Source: RCIO01 sp965232405
Lineage (GTDB): Bacteria > Pseudomonadota > Alphaproteobacteria > Rhizobiales > Rhizobiaceae
DNA: 64,000 nt
Direction: 5' to 3'
NCBI GenBank assembly: GCA_965232405.1
Contig: OZ246966.1
Span: 248,001-312,000, forward strand
Positions 1-8,064 of the stretch are shown here, in pieces. Each line of letters begins with the position of its first letter. The stretch's first letter is position 1. Position numbers and translations under genes: made by a program. The notes beneath the pieces were generated by a model. It ran no database searches. It saw only the letters and a list, made by a program, of their open reading frames with translations, and was not told the origin of the DNA.

Positions 1-222
1 ATGGCGCTTTTTCGCGCCTTGGGCCAAAGCATGGCCGCGATTCCTAACGAAATCCGAAATCCCGGGCATCCAAATAGACAACTTCAACCGGCGTGGTTAT
101 CCGCCCTTCAATGGCTGCAATCGCAATTGATGAAAACTTGAACGGAAAGGGAACTTCGCTCGCAACCACTTGGCTGGCATGGCAGTATCGACGATGATTC
201 GCGGCATATCACAAAGACCCCT
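1..222. other. parE upstream region, no gene called
   Basis: This leading segment holds no convincing complete gene. A 45-codon open frame begins at base 1 and ends near base 138, but it has no visible ribosome-binding site and no recognisable product. A leftward frame from about base 69 runs off the window edge and could be the first codons of a divergent gene; it is too short to judge. The clear signal is a LexA-type box at 140-154, listed separately. The parE start codon follows at 223. Confidence 0.4.
140..154 (+). promoter_or_regulatory. LexA (SOS) box upstream of parE
   Basis: The sequence reads GAAC, seven bases (GGAAAGG), then GAAC. This is an exact match to the direct-repeat box GAAC-N7-GAAC (GTTC-N7-GTTC on the other strand) recognised by alphaproteobacterial LexA. 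It lies 69 bases before the parE start codon, where a promoter would be expected. The same motif occurs before lexA in this window at 45665-45679, so the host LexA evidently uses it. Inference: parE expression rises on DNA damage. Confidence 0.72.
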
Positions 223-2265
223 ATGGACGACAGCAACGACCTATTCGGCGCCCTCGAAAAACCGGCCTCGCGGCCTGAACCCGCCGACGATCCCATCGTG
301 CGTGCGGCGCGCAGCGCAAAGCCGCAGAAGGATGGCAGCGAGAACTACAGCGCCGCCGACATCGAGGTGCTGGAAGGGCTTGAGCCCGTCCGACGCCGCC
401 CGGGCATGTATATCGGCGGCACCGATTCCAAGGCGCTGCACCATCTCTTTGCAGAGGTGATCGACAACTCGATGGATGAGGCCGTCGCCGGCCACGCCAC
501 ATTCATCGAAGTCGAGCTTGATGCAGAAGGCTACCTGACAGTCACCGACAACGGCCGCGGCATTCCCGTCGATCCCCATCCGAAGTTCAAGGACAAGTCG
601 GCGCTCGAAGTCATCATGACGACGCTGCATGCCGGCGGAAAGTTCGATTCCAAGGTCTACGAAACCTCCGGCGGCCTGCACGGTGTCGGCGTGTCCGTGG
701 TCAACGCATTGTCCGACGACCTCGAGGTCGAAGTCGCACGCGGCAAGAAACTCTACCGCCAGCGCTTCACGCGCGGCGTGCCACAGGGTCCGCTGGAAAA
801 CCTCGGCGAGGTGCACAACCGTCGCGGCACCAGAACCCGCTTCCGGCCTGACACGGATATTTTCGGCAAGGGCGCGCATTTCGAGCCTGCCCGCCTGTTC
901 CGTATGGCGCGGTCAAAGGCCTATCTGTTTGGCGGTGTGGAAATTCGCTGGTCCTGCTCGCCGGAACTGATCACCGGTAAGGACGAAACGCCCGAAAAGG
1001 CGGTTTTCCATTTCCCCGGCGGCCTGAAAGACTACCTGGCCGAACAGCTCAATGGCGACTTCCAGGTCACGCGCGAGGCCTTTGCCGGCAAGAGCGAGAA
1101 ACAGGGCGGCCACGGTTCGCTGGAATGGGCCGTCACCTGGTATGGCGGCGACGGTTTCCTGAATTCCTACTGCAACACGATCCCCACGCCCGAAGGCGGC
1201 ACCCACGAGGCCGGCTTCCGCAACGCGCTCGCGCGCGGCCTGCGGGCTTATGCCGACCTGACCGGCAACAAACGCGCCTCCATCATCACCACGGAAGATG
1301 TGATGATCTCGGCCGCCGGCATGCTGTCGGTCTTCATCCGCGAGCCGGAATTCGTCGGCCAGACCAAGGACCGGCTGGCGACCACGGAAGCGCAACGTAT
1401 CGTTGAAAACGCCGTGCGCGATCCCTTCGACCACTGGCTGGCCGACAATCCGCAGGAAGCCTCAAAGCTGCTCGACTGGGTGATTGCCCGCGCCGACGAG
1501 CGCCTGAAACGCCGGCAGGAAAAGGAAGTCAGCCGCAAGAGTGCTGTGCGCAAGCTGCGCCTGCCGGGCAAGCTGGCCGACTGCAGCCAGAACGCGGCGG
1601 CTGGCGCTGAAATCTTCATCGTTGAGGGCGATTCCGCCGGCGGCTCGGCCAAGCAGGCGCGCAACCGCGCCAGCCAGGCGGTGCTGCCACTGCGGGGCAA
1701 GATCCTCAACGTCGCCTCCGCGGGGTCGGAGAAGCTCGCTTCCAATCAGCAGCTTGCAGACCTTATTCAGGCGCTGGGTTGCGGCACACGCTCCAAATAC
1801 CGCGACGACGACCTGCGCTACGACCGGGTGATCATCATGACCGACGCCGATGTCGACGGTGCTCACATCGCGTCGCTGCTGATCACCTTCTTCTATCAGG
1901 AGATGCCGCAGCTCATCACCGACGGCCACCTCTACATGGCCGTTCCGCCGCTCTACCGCATCAGTCAGGGCGGCAAGGTGATGTACGCGCGCGACGACGC
2001 GCACAAGGACCAGCTGCTGGAAACCGAGTTCACCGGGCGCGGCAAGGTCGAGATCGGCCGCTTCAAGGGCCTTGGCGAGATGATGCCGGCCCAGCTCAAG
2101 GAAACCACGATGGACCCGTCGAAGCGCACGCTGCTGCGCGTCGAGATTGTCGACGAGCCGGAAGCGACAAAATCGGCCATCGACGCGCTGATGGGCACCA
2201 AGCCCGAATTGCGCTTCCGCTTTATCCAGGAAAACGCCGAGTTCGCGGAAGAGCTGGACATCTGA
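223..2265 (+). CDS. parE: DNA topoisomerase IV subunit B
   Basis: ATPase subunit of topoisomerase IV, which with ParC decatenates daughter chromosomes and relaxes supercoils. The 680-residue protein has the GHKL ATPase signatures EVIDNSMDEA (about 78-87, Glu and Asn for Mg-ATP), DNGRGIP and GGLHGVGVSVVNALS. The Toprim part shows EGDSAGGSAKQARNRA from about residue 468 and TDADVDGAHI near 541. The short linker regions, the roughly 40-residue polar N-terminal extension and the overall length match alphaproteobacterial ParE rather than the longer GyrB. The ATG at 223 precedes the first conserved domain. A LexA box at 140-154 suggests SOS control. GyrB is the only serious alternative and is less likely from length. 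Confidence 0.95.
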   Translation: MDDSNDLFGALEKPASRPEPADDPIVRAARSAKPQKDGSENYSAADIEVLEGLEPVRRRPGMYIGGTDSKALHHLFAEVIDNSMDEAVAGHATFIEVELDAEGYLTVTDNGRGIPVDPHPKFKDKSALEVIMTTLHAGGKFDSKVYETSGGLHGVGVSVVNALSDDLEVEVARGKKLYRQRFTRGVPQGPLENLGEVHNRRGTRTRFRPDTDIFGKGAHFEPARLFRMARSKAYLFGGVEIRWSCSPELITGKDETPEKAVFHFPGGLKDYLAEQLNGDFQVTREAFAGKSEKQGGHGSLEWAVTWYGGDGFLNSYCNTIPTPEGGTHEAGFRNALARGLRAYADLTGNKRASIITTEDVMISAAGMLSVFIREPEFVGQTKDRLATTEAQRIVENAVRDPFDHWLADNPQEASKLLDWVIARADERLKRRQEKEVSRKSAVRKLRLPGKLADCSQNAAAGAEIFIVEGDSAGGSAKQARNRASQAVLPLRGKILNVASAGSEKLASNQQLADLIQALGCGTRSKYRDDDLRYDRVIIMTDADVDGAHIASLLITFFYQEMPQLITDGHLYMAVPPLYRISQGGKVMYARDDAHKDQLLETEFTGRGKVEIGRFKGLGEMMPAQLKETTMDPSKRTLLRVEIVDEPEATKSAIDALMGTKPELRFRFIQENAEFAEELDI

Positions 2266-2284
2266 GCAGCGGGGAGCGGCTGCC

Positions 2285-3103
2285 ATCTGGAAATTTGCCC
2301 TGACATCCGTTCTGGCAGTCGCGGCGGCCTACGCGCTGGTCGTCGCCTACGTCTATGTCTCCCAGCGGTCGATCCTGTATCCCGGCGCAAATGGGCATCA
2401 GACCGCGCTCGATTTGCCGCCGCCCTGGGGCGAGCGGATCGAGATTGCGACCAGCGACGGCGAACGCCTTGAAGCCCTTCTGTCCGAAGCGGCCGACGGG
2501 CGGCCAACGGCGATCTTCTTTCACGGCAACGCCAGCAGCGTGAATGACTTCGCCTTCCTCGCCGAAGCGCTGTCCGCACGCGGGCTCGGCCTGCTCGCCC
2601 TCTCCTATCGCGGTTATGGCGGCTCCACCGGGTCGCCCAGCGAAATGGGGCTCATTGTCGACGGTCTCGCCGCCTTTGACTGGCTGTCAGATACGCAAGA
2701 CGGCCCGGTCGTCATTGCCGGTCAGTCGCTCGGTTCGGCTGTCGCCGTGGCCGTCGCCGCCGAGCGCCAGCCGGCCGGCCTGTTGCTGATCTCCAGCTCG
2801 GATTCGATAGCGGCGGTGGCGCGCCACCACTATCCCTATCTGCCCGTCAGCGCGCTGATACGCGACCCGTTCCGGTCCGACCTGCGGATTGGCAGTGTCT
2901 CCTCGCCGAAGCTGTTCCTGCATGGCGATGCGGACACGCTGATCCCGCTTCCGAGAGGACGCGCATTGTTCGATCTTTCTCCCGAACCGAAAGAACTTCG
3001 CGTGTTGGAAGGCTACGGACACAACGACATGTGGAACGCCGATCTGACGCGGATGGTCGCCGATTTTGTCGAGGCTTTAGCGCAGGGCGCGCGGCAGGGC
3101 TGA
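2285..3103 (+). CDS. membrane-anchored alpha/beta hydrolase, apparent ATC start
   Basis: Serine hydrolase of the alpha/beta fold; substrate unknown. Catalytic elements are visible: oxyanion turn FFHGNAS, nucleophile elbow GQSLGSA, acid in HGDADTLIP and His in GYGHND. The first conventional start in frame is TTG at 2414, but coding similarity begins upstream. The codons from 2285 encode WKFALTSV, then an Ala/Val-rich membrane segment and SQRSILYPG, the usual N-terminal anchor of this family. No ATG, GTG or TTG exists in frame between the upstream stop at 2189 and 2414. An SD-like GGGGAG at 2271-2276 sits eight bases before an ATC at 2285, so I take ATC as the likely start. It begins 19 bases after parE and may be co-transcribed with it. 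A sequencing error (ATG read as ATC) is possible. Confidence 0.72.
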   Translation: MWKFALTSVLAVAAAYALVVAYVYVSQRSILYPGANGHQTALDLPPPWGERIEIATSDGERLEALLSEAADGRPTAIFFHGNASSVNDFAFLAEALSARGLGLLALSYRGYGGSTGSPSEMGLIVDGLAAFDWLSDTQDGPVVIAGQSLGSAVAVAVAAERQPAGLLLISSSDSIAAVARHHYPYLPVSALIRDPFRSDLRIGSVSSPKLFLHGDADTLIPLPRGRALFDLSPEPKELRVLEGYGHNDMWNADLTRMVADFVEALAQGARQG

Positions 3104-3107
3104 ACGG

Positions 3108-4250
3108 TCAGGCGGCGGCAATTGCCATTGCGTGACCGCGCGCATTGGCGCGCAACTCATCAAGATGAATGGACTTCAACAGCGACGCCAGTTCCCGCTG
3201 TTCCGGTGCAGGGCCGGCCTGGCCGGGCGCGGCGTTGATCGCCTTCAGCATCAGCCAGGTCACTTCCTGCGCGCCGGCGACACGCTGGCCGTTGGCCACC
3301 TCCCGCCACACGGCAAGTGCGGTGAGTATCGCCTTGTCGGCGTAGGCCGGCAGCCCGGAAGCACGAAACAGCGCACCGAGTGCGGCATCGCGGCCGCCCG
3401 ACAGGAGCGCGCGCACACGCTGCGTCGTCTGTCCCGAAATCGCGACGAGTGCCGCTCCGAAGAAATCGACCTTGCCCAGCGCCACCGCGCGCAGAATGAA
3501 ACTCGTTGTCAATTCGCCGCGCATTCTCAGATGCTCGACCAGAGCGCCATATTCGCTGGAGCTGGTTCCGTCGATCAGCGTGATGGAGGCCTTCACGCAG
3601 GCATCGCGCGTCAGTTTGGCCGCACGGTCAGCACCAATCAGAGCAACGACAAACGGCGAACCCTTCAGCGCCTCCCCTACCTGCACGAGCAGATGATGCC
3701 GGCTGTCGGACGGCAGACGCCGGTCGCCAAGCAGCGCCTCGCGAACCGGACCGACACTGCCGAACCGCTCGGTCATGCGCCGGAATGAAAGGGCCGCGAT
3801 GGTGGCGCCCGGATTGTTGATGAGTTCCACAGCCGCTTCGGCCGCGCCCACTTCGGCAATTGCCGCCGACACTTGCATGGAGACAACCGGCCGCGAAGCG
3901 ATGTGACGCTGGGCGTGCTCGCTGCCCGCTGCGACGCGGTCAATCAGGTCGGCATCGGCCAGCACGGGCGAGAGGGCGAGCACGGTGGCGGCGATCTCGG
4001 GCTGGTCGCCCGCAAGTGCCGCTATGATCTGCTGCGGTGCGTGGTGGCTGAGCGCCAGCGCTTCGGCCATTGCCAGCCGCACCTTGGGCGACGGATCGTC
4101 GAGCAGCATGGTGAGTGCGGCGTCGGCCGCGCAGCGATCTTCGAATTCGACATCGTCGCGCAGATATGCCCTTGCAAGTGCGGTCGCGGCGGCTGCCCGC
4201 TCCGAAACCCGCGCCGTGTCTATCCAGTTCAGGAATTGTGAGACAATCAT
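3108..4250 (-). CDS. DUF2336 domain-containing protein
   Basis: A 380-residue, Ala-rich, largely helical protein with HEAT-like spacing, for example the segment around LLDDPSPKVRLAMAEALA near residues 49-66. This is the hallmark of the DUF2336 family, which is common in alphaproteobacteria and has no assigned biochemical role. No signal peptide or membrane segment is seen, so it is probably cytoplasmic. It is convergent with the hydrolase gene, with only four bases between them, and divergent from the MaoC gene across 138 bases. Family assignment rests on overall pattern; function is unknown. Confidence 0.8.
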   Translation of the reverse strand: MIVSQFLNWIDTARVSERAAAATALARAYLRDDVEFEDRCAADAALTMLLDDPSPKVRLAMAEALALSHHAPQQIIAALAGDQPEIAATVLALSPVLADADLIDRVAAGSEHAQRHIASRPVVSMQVSAAIAEVGAAEAAVELINNPGATIAALSFRRMTERFGSVGPVREALLGDRRLPSDSRHHLLVQVGEALKGSPFVVALIGADRAAKLTRDACVKASITLIDGTSSSEYGALVEHLRMRGELTTSFILRAVALGKVDFFGAALVAISGQTTQRVRALLSGGRDAALGALFRASGLPAYADKAILTALAVWREVANGQRVAGAQEVTWLMLKAINAAPGQAGPAPEQRELASLLKSIHLDELRANARGHAMAIAAA

Positions 4251-4388
4251 CTACGCCTACTGCGCCCTGCGAGACCCTGAGCGCACGTTAGGCAGGAATG
4301 GTTTACGAAGGGTTCACCATGTTTCTTAATCCCTTGTCCGCCTCCTTCCGCGCGTCTATCACGCTGGTAGAGGCGCAGGAGGAGAGCG

Positions 4389-4841
4389 ATGGCCGGCTAC
4401 TATCTTGAGGAATTCGAGGCAGGACAGGTCTACCGCCACCCGATCACCCGGACCATTACCGAAAGCGACAATGTGCTGTTTTCGGTCATGACCATGAACC
4501 CGCAGCAACTCCACATCGACTTCGACTACGCAGCCAAGACCGAATGGGGAAAGCCGCTGGTCAATTCGCTTTTCACGCTCGGCCTGATGATCGGCATTTC
4601 GGTCCACGACACCACCCACGGAACCACCGTCGCCAATCTCGGCATGACCGAGACAGTGTTCCCGCATCCGCTGTTTCACGGCGACACCGTGCGTGTCGAA
4701 ACCGAGGTGATCTCCGTGCGGGTTTCGAAGTCGAAGCCCGATCGCGGCATCGTCGAGTTCGAGCACCGGGCCTACAACCAGAACGATGTTCTGTGCGCGC
4801 GCTGCCGCCGCAATGCGATGATCCTCAAGAAGCCGGCCTAG
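4389..4841 (+). CDS. MaoC family hot-dog dehydratase
   Basis: A 150-residue single hot-dog domain of the MaoC type, which hydrates or dehydrates CoA thioesters. The motif region reads NPQQLHIDFDYAAKT followed by GKPLVNSLFTLGL. The catalytic Asp of the first part is present. The His usually found in the second part (AHG in enoyl hydratases) is replaced by VNS, as I recall for beta-methylmalyl/mesaconyl-CoA dehydratase-like members. It is preceded by GGAGGAGAG and followed six bases later by a CitE-like lyase gene, so the pair probably acts consecutively on a branched C4-C5 CoA ester. Exact substrate is not determined. Confidence 0.82.
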   Translation: MAGYYLEEFEAGQVYRHPITRTITESDNVLFSVMTMNPQQLHIDFDYAAKTEWGKPLVNSLFTLGLMIGISVHDTTHGTTVANLGMTETVFPHPLFHGDTVRVETEVISVRVSKSKPDRGIVEFEHRAYNQNDVLCARCRRNAMILKKPA

Positions 4842-4847
4842 ACGGAT

Positions 4848-5717
4848 ATGCGCTCGCTGCTGTTTGTTCCGGGAGACTCGGAGCGCAAACTCGAAAAGTC
4901 GCTTGCCTCCGCCGCAGATGTCCTGATCGTCGACCTGGAAGATTCCGTCGCGCTTTCGGCCAAGGACGACGCGCGCCATGTCGCAGCGGCGTTCGTATCG
5001 TCTCGGCAGGCAAGAGCCGCAGCGGCGCTCTATGTGCGTGTCAACGACTTCACCACCGGCCTTACCGATGACGACCTGTCGGCGATCATGCCTGCGCGCC
5101 CGGCGGGGATCATGCTGCCGAAATCTTCAGGCGGCGATGATGTCATGCGGCTCGCCACAAGGCTGCGCGTTCATGAGGCGCAAAACGGCATCGACGACGG
5201 CGCAACCGCCATAATCCCCATCATCACTGAAACGGCTATTGGCGTTCTTTCCGCCGCCAGCTACGCGGAAACGACACCCCGACTGTCCGGGCTCACCTGG
5301 GGCGCTGAAGACCTGTCGGCAGCCGTCGGCGCCCGCTCCGCCCGGGATGACAATGGCCGCTATACCGACCTTTTCCGCCATGCGCGCACCATGACCCTGC
5401 TTGCAGCGTCGGCGGCGGGCGTGCCGGCAATCGACACGGTATTCCCCGACTTCAGGAATGCAGACGGATTCAAGACCGAATGTGCGGAGGCAGAACGCGA
5501 CGGCTTTACCGCCAAGATGGCGATCCATCCCGCACAGGTAGAACCGATCAACGAGGTCTTCACGCCATCCGCGGAAGCAGTGACCGAAGCCGAAAAGCTG
5601 GTCGCGGCGTTCCGCGAGGCGGGCGATCCCGGTGTGCTGGCGATCGGCGGGAAGATGTATGACCGCCCTCACCTCAGGCTTGCAGAGCGCATCCTGGCAA
5701 GGGCTGGAAGGGCTTAG
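4848..5717 (+). CDS. CitE-like CoA ester lyase (HpcH/HpaI aldolase family)
   Basis: TIM-barrel lyase of the citrate lyase beta/malyl-CoA lyase group, 289 residues. Characteristic segments are LLFVPGDSERKLEKS at the start (CoA and Arg binding), DVLIVDLEDSVA (metal-binding acid), IIPIITETAIGV, LTWGAEDLSAAVGA and AKMAIHPAQVEPIN near the C-terminus. Members cleave or hydrolyse malyl- or methylmalyl-type CoA esters. It lies six bases behind a MaoC dehydratase gene and is translated from an ATG overlapping the sequence GGATATG. The gene pair suggests a malyl/methylmalyl-CoA step, but substrate specificity cannot be read from the sequence. Its last four bases overlap the 3' end of the convergent flavin reductase gene. 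Confidence 0.87.
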   Translation: MRSLLFVPGDSERKLEKSLASAADVLIVDLEDSVALSAKDDARHVAAAFVSSRQARAAAALYVRVNDFTTGLTDDDLSAIMPARPAGIMLPKSSGGDDVMRLATRLRVHEAQNGIDDGATAIIPIITETAIGVLSAASYAETTPRLSGLTWGAEDLSAAVGARSARDDNGRYTDLFRHARTMTLLAASAAGVPAIDTVFPDFRNADGFKTECAEAERDGFTAKMAIHPAQVEPINEVFTPSAEAVTEAEKLVAAFREAGDPGVLAIGGKMYDRPHLRLAERILARAGRA

Positions 5718-6322
5718 TCCTTCCCCCAGCGCGGTCGGCGCATGGCGAATGTCTGCTCGACCGAGACATAATCCATGTAGCCCAGCCGGCCGACATTGCC
5801 TGCAGCTGCGGAATCGAACAGCCCGTCCTTAAGCATGGTGTCGTCGATGTAGACGCCGACCACCTCGCCAGTCACGACAGTGACGGTCGAGGGCACGCCG
5901 CCTAGCCCGTGCGGCGTCATCACATCCGTCACCTTGCACTCGAGCGCTGCGTAGGCCTCGGCCACGCGCGGCGGCTTCACGAGCGTGGACGGCGCGGTCG
6001 TGAGATCGGCATAGGCGAACTCGCTGGTGCCGCGCGGCGCATCAACGGCGCTTCGGTTCATCTTCTCCGCCAGCGCGCGTCCGACAAGATTGACCACGAA
6101 CTCGCCGCTCGCCTCGGCATAAGTGACGCTGTCCTTCCGCCCCTCTGAGGAAAACCAGACCAGAAAGGGATGCGAGGAAAGCATGTTGAAGAAGGAATAC
6201 GGGCCGAGATTCGGATTTCCGTCCGCATCGAGCGTTGAAATCCAGCCGATCGGCCTCGGCGCCACGATTGCCTTGGACGGGTCATGCGGCAGGCCGTGAC
6301 CGTTCCTGGGTTCATAGAACAT
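5714..6322 (-). CDS. flavin reductase family protein (FMN-binding split barrel)
   Basis: A 202-residue FMN-binding split-barrel protein of the flavin reductase (DIM6/NTAB) family. Signatures include PRPIGWISTLDADGNPNLGPY and the FxxLSSHPFLVWFS stretch. These proteins reduce or bind flavin and often serve two-component monooxygenases. I chose the ATG at 6322 because GGGAGG stands six bases ahead of it; the GTG at 6352 would add ten residues that overlap the neighbouring gene. It starts one base after the stop of the upstream nitroreductase gene, so the two are translationally coupled and both are flavoproteins. The partner reaction is unknown. Confidence 0.85.
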   Translation of the reverse strand: MFYEPRNGHGLPHDPSKAIVAPRPIGWISTLDADGNPNLGPYSFFNMLSSHPFLVWFSSEGRKDSVTYAEASGEFVVNLVGRALAEKMNRSAVDAPRGTSEFAYADLTTAPSTLVKPPRVAEAYAALECKVTDVMTPHGLGGVPSTVTVVTGEVVGVYIDDTMLKDGLFDSAAAGNVGRLGYMDYVSVEQTFAMRRPRWGKD

Positions 6323-6323
6323 G

Positions 6324-6908
6324 TCAGCCCTCCCAGGGCCCTGAATATTCACTCACGAGCTTCGCGGGGTCGGGTCTTGGCCGGTCCGGCGCATCGCCAT
6401 CGATTGTCCCGATGTGAACGAACCCGACAACGCGTTCTTCCGGAGCCAGTCCGAGAATGCGCCGGCCTTCCGCATCGTCGGAATACCAGTTGGTGATCCA
6501 GTTCGCACCGTATCCGAGCGCACCGGCCGCAAGGACGAGATTCATCGCCGATGCAGCGCCTGACAGAAGCATTTCCCACTGCGGAATGGTGGTATTGTCT
6601 CGCGGACAATGAACGACGCCGATCACCAGCGGCGCACGCGAAAAGCGCGTTCGTTCCTTCTCCAGTCTGGCCTCTGGCAACGGTCCTTCGATCTCCTGCG
6701 CCCGCTCTGCCAGCATCTCGCCAATGCGGACGCGGTCATCGCCCCGGTAGATGATGAAGCGCCAGGGCGCCAGACGTCCGTGATCTGGCACGCGGCTGGC
6801 GATGCGGATCATCGTCGCGATTTCGGTTTCGCTGGGCGCTGGTTCTTTCAGGTCGGAAATCGGCGTGGATTTTCGGGATTCGAGGAAGTCGATAACGGTC
6901 GAATTCAA
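6324..6908 (-). CDS. nitroreductase family protein, YdjA-like
   Basis: FMN-dependent oxidoreductase of about 194 residues. The segment RVPDHGRLAPWRFIIYRGD near the N-terminus is typical of YdjA-like nitroreductases, and the C-terminal part GYGANWITNWYSD agrees. Start choice: the open frame continues upstream to 7055, but that part is low-complexity and would overlap the signal peptide of the divergent gene. A TTG at 6908 has GGAG eight bases upstream; a GTG at 6917 is the alternative and adds three residues. It is the first gene of a two-gene unit with the flavin reductase gene that follows directly. Natural substrate unknown. Confidence 0.85.
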   Translation of the reverse strand: MNSTVIDFLESRKSTPISDLKEPAPSETEIATMIRIASRVPDHGRLAPWRFIIYRGDDRVRIGEMLAERAQEIEGPLPEARLEKERTRFSRAPLVIGVVHCPRDNTTIPQWEMLLSGAASAMNLVLAAGALGYGANWITNWYSDDAEGRRILGLAPEERVVGFVHIGTIDGDAPDRPRPDPAKLVSEYSGPWEG

Positions 6909-7042
6909 GGAGCGCACTCCGGGGTGTTGATGCGGTCGATATGGGGATTGGGTAGCAGCGCGCTCGCGCCGTCTGCCTGCGGATGGCGCCGGGCGCCGCT
7001 TCGGCCTTGAAATTGCCATCGCCTTGGGCTTCATGGCAAGCG

Positions 7043-8047
7043 ATGTTTGCCGCAACAGTCCGTTTCACCAATTCGATTCTGATCGCCCTGGCGCTGATTT
7101 TCGCGCTGGCGGGAGGCGTGGCGCTTGCGCAATCGACCGAAGGCGGGTCCGGTGATGGTGCCGCGCGCGACTCCTTCGGCCAGCCGAAAGATGCGGACCT
7201 CGAATTGCCGGCAATCTCCGGCTACGCGCCCGCAAACACGGCCGGCCAACTCTCCATCCAGCCCGGGACCATCAAACTGTCGGCCCAGCTCATCGCCGAT
7301 GGGCCCGAAATCACCCGTGGCGTAACCTGGCGCGTGTTCAGCCCGCATGCAGGCGAGGACGGCACGCTGCCGCTGATTGCCTCCGCACAGGGCGGGACAA
7401 GCAATTTCGAACTTGCACCCGGCAGTTACCTCGTCCACGCGGCGTTCGGGCGCGCCGGCGCCACCAAGCGAATTATCGTCGGCCGCGAGCCGCAGGCTGA
7501 AAGCCTCGTGCTGGACGCAGGCGGCGTGAAGCTCGATGCGATCCTGTCCGGCGGGGTTCGCATTCCGCCCTCCAAGCTCAGATTTTCCATCTACGAGGCC
7601 GATTCCGGACTGCACGGCGACCGCGCGCTCATCATCCCCGACGTCGCCCCCAACACGGTGGTCCGGCTCAACTCCGGCACCTACCACGTGGTTTCCACCT
7701 ATGGCTCGGTCAATGCGGTGATCCGCGCCGACATTCGCGTCGAGGCCGGCAAACTGACGGAAGCGACGGTGGAACACCGCGCCGCGCAGATCACGCTGAA
7801 GCTGGTGCGCGATGAAGGCGGTGAGGCCATCGCCGACACCTCATGGTCTGTGCTGACCGACACCGGCGATGTTGTGCGCGAAACGGTCGGTGCCTTCGCG
7901 CCGATGGTCTTGGCCGAAGGCACCTATACGGCCATCGCGAAAAATCGCGACCGCATCTACCAGAAGGACTTCACCATCGTGCCCGGCCGCAACCAGGACG
8001 TCGAAGTTCTGGCCAATGCGGAAACGCTGATCGAATCGCTCGACTGA
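7043..8047 (+). CDS. exported protein with three related beta-rich repeats, unknown function
   Basis: A 334-residue secreted or periplasmic protein. The ATG at 7043 gives a basic start followed by a hydrophobic core (ILIALALIFALAGGVALAQS) and a likely signal peptidase site after ALA. The mature part contains three similar segments, each ending in a GxY strand motif: PGSYLVHAAFGRAG, SGTYHVVSTYGSVN and EGTYTAIAKNRDR. Each is followed by a short strand with the pattern K/R-x-I/F-x-V and a Gly turn. This resembles stacked Ig-like or carboxypeptidase-regulatory-like beta sandwiches. I do not recognise a named family. It is divergent from the nitroreductase gene and convergent with thrS, with 17 bases between the stop codons. 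An upstream in-frame ATG at 6983 would destroy the signal peptide. Confidence 0.75.
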   Translation: MFAATVRFTNSILIALALIFALAGGVALAQSTEGGSGDGAARDSFGQPKDADLELPAISGYAPANTAGQLSIQPGTIKLSAQLIADGPEITRGVTWRVFSPHAGEDGTLPLIASAQGGTSNFELAPGSYLVHAAFGRAGATKRIIVGREPQAESLVLDAGGVKLDAILSGGVRIPPSKLRFSIYEADSGLHGDRALIIPDVAPNTVVRLNSGTYHVVSTYGSVNAVIRADIRVEAGKLTEATVEHRAAQITLKLVRDEGGEAIADTSWSVLTDTGDVVRETVGAFAPMVLAEGTYTAIAKNRDRIYQKDFTIVPGRNQDVEVLANAETLIESLD

Positions 8048-8064
8048 GCCGCCTGCGGCTCCGG

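Noticed and set aside
1..138. 45-codon rightward frame at the window start
   Set aside because: No ribosome-binding site visible, no recognisable product, and the window edge prevents checking upstream.
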